A stretch of DNA of 64,000 nucleotides, from contig CAJFCJ010000027.1 of assembly GCA_904063045.1 (NCBI GenBank), positions 374,501-438,500 on the forward strand, in the 5' to 3' direction. Shown piece after piece: positions 1-9,870 of the stretch (position 1 is its first letter; the number at the start of each line of letters is the position of its first letter). Below the pieces are notes generated by a model. The model was given only the letters and a program-made list of their open reading frames with translations, did not search any database and had not been told where the DNA came from. Origin of the DNA: Dimorphilus gyrociliatus (lineage: Eukaryota > Annelida > Polychaeta > Dinophilidae). A program made the translations under genes and the position numbers.

Positions 1-85
1 ATTTTCTTTCATCTTTAAAACACATTAAATAAGGATTTGTCCGTATTAGATTGTATTAGGCGGTTAAAGTAATAAAAAAAAACAG

Positions 86-147
86 ATTCAAAATTACAAC
101 TGGAATTCTGTAGATTCAGCTCTTCTGATTTACAGTCAGATCGCGTG
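86..147 (+). other. Candidate internal or 3' exon of a gene beginning left of the window
   Basis: A 62-bp segment lies between an acceptor (aaaaaacag) and a good donor (gtg|gtaagc). One frame is open across it and reads IQNYNWNSVDSALLIYSQIA, ending in phase 2. It is the only protein-like stretch before the receptor gene. No partner exon could be joined convincingly, and the opposite strand is also open here, so this is a weak call. Confidence 0.25.
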
Positions 148-1475
148 GTAAGCTATTGAAAAGCCTTTTGTGTTTATAACTCTTTATGACTCTTCTGCAT
201 CGGTGATTAATGACAGTTTGATATTGAATTACTATGAACTTTGATCTTGACTGGATAGAAAAAACGAATCTATATACAAGGGGGGAACATCTTGTTTTTT
301 TTTTTGAGTATCTGTGCAAGAGTGAAGTGATTATAATCGACAATTTCCGTTTCGATAGTTGTCTTCTTTGTCGAATATATATATATATAAATTTATATAT
401 ACTGTATACTACATATAGACTAAACATAGTATATAGATTTATATATACTATATGTACTATATATGTATACAGGTATTTATGTATAGTTTCAAAAAGTGTG
501 TTTTAACAAATCGTACAAATTTCATAGCATATGTCACCATATAAAAATATAAAATTCATATAACTGTGTAGTAAGTGACAAAATAAGTTATAACAATGGC
601 CGAATTGTATCGATATATCATAAAAATTTGCTTATTTTTCAGTTTGAGTCTTATATATATATAGTATATACAGTATATATATATATATATATACTGTATA
701 AATTTATACCATATATATAAACCTTTAATTTTGCCTTTATAACGTATATAAGCCTTTATTTCGAAAGAATTGAATTGAACAATAGACAAAGTGCCACAAG
801 TTTGATTCAACTTTTAGCAGACAAGTGTACTTGACAATATTAAGAAAGAAATTACTTGTAATTAGTTAGCAAGAGCAAATGAAAGACACTGCAGTAAAAA
901 TTCCAATATGCTAATGACCTTTTTCTATCTTATAAGTTCGTTTCATCTTTAAATTTTAGAGAAATAAAATATTTTGAACTCATTTATTACCAACAAAGTA
1001 TACAATATTATATTGTAATATATTATCTATACTATAATCTACTATATATAATAGCAATAGTTTAAACTCAATCAGCTAACCTTCTTTTCTAGAACGATTT
1101 TAAATCAATAAGGATTTATAGTATGCGTAATATATACTTACAATAAAGTCTGTAATAGTCTATATACTCTCTAACGGCTCTTTTGAATAGACCACCAATA
1201 AATGAGCGATAAATGTATGTATATATTCTGTATACTTTGAAATTGTGATTATATTACTACTATAATTGTTTTACATATAAGTTATGATAGAGATCGATAT
1301 TTTAGTATATATAAATATGCTTTAAACGCTTCTCTTTTTCCATTAATCCCAAGATTTTCTGTCCTTTTAATAAATGCTTTTAAACTCCTTTAGAGTGTCA
1401 TAAAAGAAAAGACGAATATTGAATTTGTAAAAAATTGACGGAATTACGTAATCAGCTCTTAGAAGAGTAAGTAGA
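148..1475. other. Intergenic AT-rich DNA
   Basis: Mostly (TA)n and TATATACTGTATATA-type simple sequence (about 365-480, 645-720, 1000-1060). Open frames on both strands here are low-complexity tyrosine/isoleucine strings made by TA repeats. No convincing gene or RNA is seen before the receptor start at 1476. Confidence 0.6.
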
Positions 1476-4400
1476 ATGAGGAGTACTAATCTGCTTCTTC
1501 AATTACTACTAATAGCAATGACTGCTGATAAAAGTAGAGGTTAGTAAAGTTTGATGAAAATATATTATATTAGGAAAAAGGCGTTTATTGAATTAAATCA
1601 TAAAAAAGAAAATAATACAAATAAACAGGCAGAAAGTTGACGGACGAGGAAGAGCTGCATAAAATATTATTCGCCAGCTATAATCCATCTGGTATTCGAA
1701 AATCGTTTCAGTGAAAATTTTTGTAAAGGGAATTGTTGTATATTCGTAGCACGACCAGTAATCGACTCTTCGAAAACCGTTCAAGTAAATATCCAATTCT
1801 CTCTCATGCATATCAAGGATTTGGTTGGTTAAATTTTTCTTATCTATAAATATTTAATTTGTTTAAGACTTTATCTCTTTCTCTGATAGTTTTATATTTT
1901 CTCTCTCTTTTTTCTTTTAAATTACATTCTAGGACGTTCGTAGTCAAATCTTAACAACGACCGGTTTGCTAATTATGGTAAGTTTAAAAAAGAAGAATAA
2001 CAAATCCATTCTTTCTTTCTTAATGAGAAAAGCTAAAAAAAGAACAATGAAAGAATAAGTATGGCATTGGTTTAAAAAGAGGCGGTTAGAGAGTAGGAGA
2101 GAGATCCCAGTAGAAAATAAAGCAAAGGAAAAAGAGAGAAAGAGAGACAAACATTATTGAATCGACATAAGAATAAAAATAGGTTCAGAATTTCTTAGGT
2201 TTCTTTAATCATAATCCCGTCCAGTTCAGCATTTCTCTTATTGTTCCATGATTGTTATCTCTTTTAAAATTTTTATGCTATTGAAATACGTCATTAGAAA
2301 ACGCCTCCGCAAATAGTCAACTGATAATTTAACGCGTTCTCTCTCTGTCTGCCTCTCTCCCTTCCTTTTCCCCCTCTCTCACTCACTCACTCGCTCACTC
2401 ACTCACTCTCTCTATCACCCACTCATACAAAATATCATATAGGACAAGGCGTTTAGTGGATAGAGTAGACATATTAAATAAAAAATATAAGAAAAATGTT
2501 TTTTTAATAAATATTTACATTACAAATAGAAATGAAACGCCTATCAAAGACGATATCTTATCCGATTTTCTACGTAAATATCTCTTGATATAATAAACAT
2601 AAACATAAATTTTATTAGTATTTATGATTTGATTGCTTTCATTTTTTATTAAATCTATTTTTGAACAACATGTTTTATTATTTCTGGGCTATTTTCATTG
2701 CTATTTTCATGAAAGTATAATGAAGTTGTGGGATGGATTTTATATTTCTATAGAAAACATCCAAATATTTAAATATATAACCTATTCTCTCTCCTTTCCC
2801 TATCACCTCTCTAACTCTTCCAGATTTTTACTATCGCATCAATTTTTCTTACTAGCCTGTCTGTCTGTCTGTCAATCTGTCTTTCTTTCTTTCTTACTTT
2901 CTCTATTTTCAATCACTGCAATCAAAACAATCTGCAAAACTAACAAAAAGAAACAGTATATATTGTAATAGATTTATATAATTTATTTATGGTTTGTTAC
3001 TATTAAATAAATGTAATGTTAAGGAATGGATAGATGAGAGATTAATTTGGGAGGCATCCGAGCATAACAACTTAACAGAATTAATAATTGAGGCAAGAAA
3101 GCTATGGAGACCCGAATTCGCAGTTATCAATGGGTAATTAAGATTTAACAATCAGAGATACTTGTAAAATCTTACCAATTAAAAACTTGTACAATTTATA
3201 ATTAGAGCTGAGAGAATTTACGAAGATTACAACGCATTTCGTGCAGTTATTTCTCATAAAGGTTTCATTCATTGGGAACCGGGAGGAGTTTTTAAGACGA
3301 TGTGCCAAATAGATATTACGTATTATCCTTTCGATGAACAAACTTGCGCTTTAAGTAAGTTTTGCCTTAGCGTTATTAACGATTAAAGAATAATAGTACT
3401 AAATAACATTCTCTTGCTATTTTAAACTCTATTTAACATCTCTTTATTGTCAATTTTCTCATCTCTTGTCCAATGAATATCTTTTCTATTGCGTAGCATT
3501 TGGAGCTTGGTCGTATCATACAGCAAAAATGAATTTGACAACGTCATATGACGTCATAAACATGGATAGCTATAAAACGAATGGAGAGTGGGAAGTAATT
3601 GGCAAAAGGGTAATTTACATTAAAAATTCAATAGACTTAAGGTTATACTGTTATATATTAATATAAAGCTAAGTAACATTCTTAGACTGTAGTGATTATT
3701 CTTTTCTTTATTAACTTGATAATACATGCTTTTCAATGAGTAAAACTTTTAATAGAGTCTATTCAAAACTATAATTATCTGTTTTAAATATATACTATAG
3801 TATTATTGTTATAAAGGTGAAAAGGAACGAATTTGCTTACGAATCGGCTCCTAATGAGAAGTTTTCCAACATCGAATTTATTATTGTTCTTAGGAGAAGA
3901 CATACTTTCTATGTACTTAATGTTATTCTACCAAGTATTATGACCTCAGGTAATTAAATGTTAAATATTATATAATAATATATACAAGTATTTAAAATAC
4001 TTTATATTAATATAACAGTGCTTTTACTCTCCGTGTTCTTTTGTACTCCGGGCCAAAAGGTTAAGTAATCCCTTTTTACAATCGAATTGATAATTATTAA
4101 TAGAATAATTATTAAATATTATTTGTATTTTATCGTTATTAGACAGATTTTAAGTCTTTACCTTTTAAACTTCCATCATCAAAAGCTAATTTAAAGCTTA
4201 ATCTATATTCTAAATTGTCAATAGAGAAAGTAAAATCTCATTAGAAGCTATATTTTATTCACGAATAACTAACTATTAAATGTTTGATTTAATCTATTCT
4301 GATTTGAATTATTTGAAAATTAACCCAGCAATCTAATACAATGAATATTTACTTTTCCTATATTTTTAACATTTTAGCTTTTTACCAATAGTCTATAAAT

Positions 4401-5320
4401 GAAAATTTAAATAGCCAACTGGAGTATAAATCATTAAAATTCAATTGTATATTTGCATCCAAGTAGAAGGATATAAACATTAAAATGTATATTCATTTAT
4501 ACAAGTATTACTATTATTTCCCGAAGATGGCGGCACGCAGAAAGATAACTAGAGCAAAAGCTAGATTATTGAAAAACCTTGCGGGAAACCATATATAGTT
4601 TTATTTACATATACCGAAAGACGGAGATAGGCAGATGAATACTTTTCCTATATTTAATACAATTTCTATTCATTATGTATATTTTTCATTTGTTTAGGTA
4701 CAAATTGGAGTTGTTGTTTTACTGTCCTTTAGAATTTTTCTACTAAATGTGGCCGGAAACATTCCAAAAACGTCGGATCACATACCTCTCTTAGGTAGTT
4801 TCTTTAAAAATTGAAAGGCATAGACTCACTATTAACTTGAATTTATTTTCTTATAGGCGTCTATTTAACGGCTACGATGGCAATAACTACATTGTCTATG
4901 ATTCTAACTGTTTTCGTCTTAAATTTACATTATGTTACCGAGAAGCCGTTATCACCGTTTGTAAAGAGGTTGATGCTAGTATACGTAGCCAGAATGTTGG
5001 GAATGTGCTCAATAGAGAATAAACCATCAATAAATGGTAAATTTAGAAAGAGGAGAATGTCTGTTGACTTTGAAAGTAACAATTTAGTTACAAAGTCTCG
5101 TCAAGTAAGTTCAAAGGTTAGCGAAAGAATTGCTTTGCATTCAAAATCGTCAACAAGCTACGAAAAATACGAGGAAAATGATGATAAAGTTTCAGACTAT
5201 TCCCAAGATTGGAAAAGACTAGCTCAAGTGTTTGATAGACTATTCTTTTACTTATTTCTTTTAGCTATTTTAATTAGCACACTAATTTTATTTCAACCAT
5301 TGACCCGCCGTCCAAATTAG
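1476..5320 (+). CDS. Divergent nicotinic acetylcholine receptor-type Cys-loop channel subunit
   Basis: Eleven exons: 1476-1539, 1629-1691, 1750-1823, 1933-1977, 3024-3133, 3206-3354, 3497-3609, 3817-3949, 4019-4059, 4698-4794, 4857-5320. They sum to 1353 nt (450 aa), all phases consistent. Seen: signal peptide (MRSTNLLLQLLLIAM), YNPSARPV near the N-terminus, EWIDERLIWE, a Cys-loop with 13 residues between cysteines (about residues 152 and 166), FGAWSY (loop B), TM1 with RRRHTFYVLNVILPS, TM2 after GQK (Lys 0' near residue 264), TM3, a short cytoplasmic loop and TM4 ending QPLTRRPN. The family forms pentameric ligand-gated channels in the plasma membrane. Oddities: no vicinal cysteine pair in loop C, so not an alpha-type subunit; the loop D Trp is Leu; the -1' Glu is Gln, 20' is Gly and 12' is Arg. 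Cation conduction and acetylcholine binding are therefore doubtful. A poly(A) signal lies at 5411. Confidence 0.88.
2339..2417. repeat. CT / CACT microsatellite in receptor intron 4
   Basis: Pyrimidine-rich run of CT and CACT units inside the 1-kb fourth intron. Confidence 0.85.
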
Positions 5321-6348
5321 ATGTTTTTATTAAAAAAAAAACAAAGAAGAGACAAAAGAAAAAGGAGAGTCTTATCTGTTTCTTTTTGTAAACATAAGAT
5401 CTTATTAAATAATAAACGAAATATACTAATTAATAGTAATTTCTCCCTTTATTCTTATAATACAGTTTGTTATTTCTTTATCATTTTAGGTATTTAGAGG
5501 TTAACTAAGAGTTTATACACAGGTCAAAAATGTCACGAATGTTACCTATAAATATAAAAGGTGTACAAAATTTCCTAATTCGTAATATCTAATTCTTTAA
5601 TAGATAGATATAATTTCTATTTTCTATTATTAATCCATTCTAAATTGGCGTTAATCGTGATGGACTATATTTATTTTTACCTAGAAACATTCCAAACATT
5701 CAATCTAAGAACAATGCTTAAATATACTTCACTATAAATATTCTATATATTTAGTTCTGAAGAACGACAAGTCTGTAATAATCAAAAATCTTCAAACGTA
5801 TTGATGTATAAAGATAAAAGTGAGAAATTGTTTTGCAATGATTCAAATGTCCCTCATTCAACTTATAGGCTTATAGACAGTACTAATTTTTAAATAACGG
5901 TGGCCTATATCAAAGTGATAACAAATGTAGAACGACACGAATATACTTCTTCGTATAAAGAGTTCATTTACTCTTTTAACATCGCAATACGTAATTAGTA
6001 TTTATTTAGCTTATTCCATTCAACTTTCATGATAATAATTCATTGTTAAAATGTTTGTCCAATAAACGTTGAATTTATTTAAGGCGGAAGTCGTAAACCA
6101 AAAAAACATCATTGTCAGCAATTAAAAACAAAGGAGAAAATGACTAAGCAAGGCAACGAATTAGAAAAAAAGGCACATCCTTACAAAAAATAGTCAAAAG
6201 TCAATGAAATAACGTTTTTGAAATAGAAAACTATAACATAAATTAAAATGTAAGCAGAAAATATTCAAAAAGAATAAAACAACAGTTCTATTATTTGTTG
6301 GGTTTCTTTCAATATTTGATTGCAGTTGTTTGCTAAAAAGAAATAAAA
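5321..6348. other. Intergenic region downstream of the receptor gene
   Basis: Contains the receptor 3' UTR with AATAAA at 5411-5416. Beyond that I see only AT-rich sequence and very short open frames. Confidence 0.6.
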
Positions 6349-6513
6349 ATGTCTGAAAGCACTTTTAGTAGAAAACCTTTGAACGACTTCGAGATAAAGA
6401 AACTATGTTTTTTAACTTTTGCTATCTCCTACACAAAAATTAATCATCTTCTAAACGGGAAAAACCTATTGTTTAAGATTCTAAACAACACGTATTATAT
6501 CGAGTTTATATAG
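6349..6513 (+). CDS. Possible 54-aa small ORF, unknown
   Basis: ATG in a favourable context (A at -3) opens a 54-codon frame starting MSESTFSRKPLNDFEIKK and ending before TAG at 6511. The first 20 residues look protein-like and the rest is generic AT-rich coding. No family is recognised. It lies between the receptor gene and the CRP-A promoter. Chance is a real alternative. Confidence 0.2.
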   Translation: MSESTFSRKPLNDFEIKKLCFLTFAISYTKINHLLNGKNLLFKILNNTYYIEFI

Positions 6514-6912
6514 AATAATAGAGAAATGAAAGAATACATTAAATAGGTATATAGTTCATCATATTCATCTATTTTTTGAATATATTTTTAACCATTTACA
6601 AGGCTTATAAAAAATGTATTACCACAGAAAATATGAATCACAAAGCAACCGTCAAATTACGTCATAAAGACGGAAGTAAACTACTTTTTTCAAGTTTATT
6701 TGAAACAAACTACTTTTACAACTATATTCAATTAAATTCTTGTCAACGTAATGATTAATAACCTCTTATAAAATTTTTTTATATATCTGATGCATGAAAA
6801 CTCGTAGAAAATATGCAAAGATAATATATTAGCATATTAAAGGTGTGGCGCTTATGATATCTTATCAAAACTTTACTAATTTCTATAGGCTAGCTGCGCT
6901 CTCATCTAAGTG

Positions 6913-6920
6913 TATAAAAA
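6913..6920 (+). promoter_or_regulatory. TATA box of CRP-A
   Basis: TATAAAAA sits 61 bp upstream of the ATG at 6974, giving an expected transcription start near 6943. The same box and surroundings are conserved in the duplicate at 14512. Confidence 0.6.
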
Positions 6921-6973
6921 GGCAGCAGACTGCATTAGAACACATATCAACTCGAGGAACACTCATATCAACA

Positions 6974-8324
6974 ATGGTCGCAATCAAACTTTTAATACTA
7001 TGCTCAGCTGTTGCTGTAGCTTTAGGTAAAAGAATATCTTCTTTATGTTTTCTTTAACTTCTACTCTATTCTCTTTACTTGCATCTTTCATTCTTCTCTT
7101 TCTTTATAGCAAAAATTGACAATGGTAAAACGTGTCTTCGAATGAAAAGTTATTGTGTTGAGAACGCCGAATGCAAAGGGTAACTTTAGTATTTTTAACT
7201 ATCATTTATACATATGTATACTAGTATACTAATATACTATATACATTCAAACAATGTTCTTTTACGGTTATTAGCAATATCTTTATTCTATTATATTTTT
7301 TTAGAACTGAAGATTCAAAATGGAACTGTTTATTAGGAACATGCGAATGTAAGAATGGTTACTTTCCAAAGTCACCTACAGAATGCGCTAAATATAGTAT
7401 GTCATCATTGTTATAAAAAAAACACGTTCATTTTAATTAATAATATATCCTATAGAGGACTTTGGTGAAACATGTACCGGTAATGGAGATAGGTGTAATA
7501 CTAAAAATTTGATTTGCGATACTACTTGTAAATGTAAAGACGATAAATTTGAAATAGACGGTACTGGATGTAAACTTAAAAAAAATGAAGAGAAAGAACT
7601 TAAAGATGCCTGCACAGAAGATTTGCAATGTGTTAAAGGTAATGAATTTGAAGTAAACTTAACGTTATATATTGAAAATTCACTTTGAAAATAATAGGTC
7701 TTGCAAAGGGTTCTGCTAGTTGCCAGGGAGGAACTTGTAAATGTCTTCCGCCTTGGACAACTGTTGGTAAAACGTGTGTAAATCAAGAATATGATAAATC
7801 CTGCAAAGATGCAGATACAGCAAGTGAAAAATGTAGACGAGGAACTGAAAATCTTGAATGTAAGAGCGATAAATGCGTCTGCAAAACCGATTTTAAATAT
7901 AACGCACGAGTAAAGAAGTGCCTGCACAAAGATTGTAAGTTTGAATTATTGATATTAATATTATAAATTAGCAGATTGTATATTTGAATATTGATATATT
8001 TTGCTAATTTGAATAGCTAGAGAGAATAGGAAGGAAGGAGAAACTTGTTCACCTGCAATCATCGCAGACAACACAAAATGGGATATTTGTGAAAATAAAT
8101 TTGTCTGCAGAAAATGTTCAAGTGACACCTCTGCTGATGGATTCTGTGTTGATGGTAAGTGTTGGAAGAATAATTATCAATTTATAACAAATGATTAATA
8201 ATTGTATTATCATTTCTTTTTCTCAGTCAATAAAGTCAATCCGAATAATTGTAATGGATCAGCCAACATTTCTGCAAGCGTTGCACTACTATTGACAGCC
8301 GTTTTAGCTTTTTTGGCTTACTAA
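6974..8324 (+). CDS. CRP-A: cysteine-rich repeat protein with signal peptide and GPI-like tail
   Basis: Seven exons: 6974-7025, 7110-7179, 7305-7396, 7456-7638, 7698-7934, 8017-8154, 8227-8324; 870 nt, 289 aa. Splice phases are 1,2,1,1,1,1. Signal peptide MVAIKLLILCSAVAVALG. The mature part has about 31 cysteines in roughly four units of the form C..C..C..C(3-4)CxC..C, for example CQGGTCKCLPPWTTVGKTC, followed by a five-cysteine block in exon 6. This resembles EB-module or EGF-like spacing, but I do not recognise a named family. The C-terminus (NGSANISASV then LLLTAVLAFLAY) has small residues before a hydrophobic end, as in a GPI-attachment signal, so an outer-surface location is inferred. 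AATAAA lies at 8455-8460. Function unknown. Nearest relative is CRP-B at 14573. Confidence 0.85.
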
Positions 8325-8454
8325 TTAAGTAGTAAGAACAATGGTTATAGAATTATAAATGATTGTATTTTTTGTACAATTTCTATGTAAAAGAGAGAAT
8401 TTTGTGTTAATATTTTCTACTGATGTTTAATGAATATGACAAATGCACTTTTGA

Positions 8455-8460
8455 AATAAA
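8455..8460 (+). terminator. Polyadenylation signal of CRP-A
   Basis: AATAAA 130 bp after the CRP-A stop codon. Confidence 0.6.
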
Positions 8461-8809
8461 ATTTAAGATTGAAGAAGAAGAGTGATATTTTTAAGAAAAT
8501 AGTCAGAGTGCATTTTGATGATTTCATTAAACGATTGAAGTTTAATAATTTAATAAATTATTGTATGAATAAAAAAATAAACAAATGAAAAAGAAATATG
8601 AATCTATATTTAAACTTGATGAAACGAGAGAAATATGTTGTTTTTTAACAAAGATAAGACTTTTATTCGAAATTATCAAGATAATTAAAAACATTCTTTT
8701 CCTTTCACTGAATAGATATATATATATACTATTTAAAGAAATATCGCCTATTATTGGTACTTTTATTCTTTGGTTCTCTATCTCAATTCCTGATTGATTT
8801 TATTCCTAA

Positions 8810-8822
8810 TTTATTGTTTATT
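8810..8822 (-). terminator. Polyadenylation signals of the bursicon-like gene
   Basis: On the minus strand two overlapping-type signals (AATAAA at 8817-8822 and 8810-8815) lie about 285 bp past the stop at 9105. Confidence 0.4.
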
Positions 8823-9104
8823 CCGAAAAGTACGATCTATTTTAGTGTTCTTCATAGGTATTTCTCGTTTGTTTGTTTTTCTTTGTTTTATACTTAGACT
8901 TGTTGTTCAGGACGAGCTTGGTCAGGTACAAAGACTTTATCAGTAAGATAACAACTAATGGATAAGTTTGAACTTGGAATATATTACAATTTGCGTTGCA
9001 TGAGAATAAGAAAATATATTTCTTTTTTTAAAGCTGTATTATTTGAAAATAGAATTATTCAATTATTACAGTTTTTTTCATAAATAACTAGGCAACAATA
9101 CAAC

Positions 9105-9870
9105 TCAGAAGCAAGGTCGACAAGAGCAAGACTTTGGCCATTTAATTTTTGCCCATTTAATTCTTATTTCCTTCAATTCTTCATCGTAGCATCTTATCAT
9201 TAACTTTTTCGTTTCAATTTTTGTTGGAACGCAACAATTACAATAGCTAGAGAAGAACAAATAATGAAAGAGCATAAGAAATTACAATTTAGAATATGAT
9301 AAAGAACACCAAGCAATTCCTTATATAGCTATTATATATTTCCTATTTTTATTATTCACCTGTCGTAGGTTTTGTTGGCCATGTTCAGTTCCGTATAGGA
9401 TCGACATTTTCCACTACAGGCCGTTAAAAGTGTTTTTTTTATCTAGTTTTATAATAAAACAGCATGGAAAACAAAGAAAAAAACCGATTTTATTAGTCAG
9501 GTTATATTTTTGTTGTACTAAAATGTTTACTTATTGCCACCACCTGTTTGATACTATTAGAGTTCTTATTTTACCTGACATTTGGAGACTTTAATTGTAT
9601 AGATAATCCTTTTTGGTCGGCAAGAGTTGGAGGATTGTCTTTGTCCATCGAGTAAACTCGCGTATAACAATATATAAAATGCATAAAATAGAATTTTCTT
9701 CTGAAAAAAAGTTGTTAAAAGAAATGAAAGAAAAGAAAGGAAAAGAAGAGAAGAATGAAACAGATAAACGAAGCTATTCAATTCTTTTCCTTTTAAATAT
9801 AATATGACAGTAATACCAAAAATGTATATATATATATTTATATAATATATTTAATACTAACTGAGAACAT
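9105..9870 (-). CDS. Bursicon-type cystine-knot hormone (11-cysteine CTCK domain)
   Basis: Four exons on the minus strand: 9862-9870, 9575-9700, 9360-9442, 9105-9246; 360 nt, 119 aa. The second acceptor (tttttttcag) and the last (ttcttctctag) are strong. Signal peptide MFSKKILFYAFYILLYASLL. The mature chain then gives C-x13-C-x9-C-x-G-x-C (TACSGKCRSY), YCNCC, IRCYDEEL and a C-x-C-x-x-C end (SCSCRPCF): 11 cysteines in the order of bursicon subunits. Bursicon alpha has the same 13 and 9 spacings and a CMCRPC end. Bursicon and the related GPA2/GPB5 hormones are secreted dimers acting on LGR receptors. The first exon (MFS only) is the least certain part; starting at an upstream in-frame ATG at 9781 without that intron is an alternative. 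The gene lies between CRP-A and CRP-B but is unrelated to them. Confidence 0.72.

Larger units (their letters stand above)
6706..8340 (+). repeat. Duplicated unit, copy 1 (CRP-A promoter and gene)
   Basis: Sequence from the caaactacttttacaac stretch through the CRP-A promoter, seven exons and first bases of the 3' UTR is nearly identical to 13765-15946. Homology stops abruptly on both sides. The two copies are separated by about 5.4 kb, so this is not a simple head-to-tail tandem. Confidence 0.85.

Noticed and set aside
116-506. Long overlapping ATG frames on both strands (103 and 90 codons)
   Set aside because: Both are rich in Tyr/Ile from TA repeats and overlap antisense; neither has domain features.
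8894-8954. Minus-strand frame reading CYLTDKVFVPDQARPEQQV that could be an alternative last exon of the bursicon-like gene
   Set aside because: The exon at 9105-9246 already completes the CxCxxC end with a stop, as the family requires. This patch lies in the inferred 3' UTR.
9105-9192. Shorter version of the bursicon-like last exon using the acceptor at 9193-9194
   Set aside because: That acceptor lacks a pyrimidine tract and would drop the YCNCC block; the ttcttctctag acceptor at 9247-9248 restores it in phase.
9575-9648. Alternative frame of the same exon starting MDKDNPPTLADQKGLSIQL
   Set aside because: Open and protein-like, but it cannot supply the first two knot cysteines and implies a weaker acceptor for the next exon.
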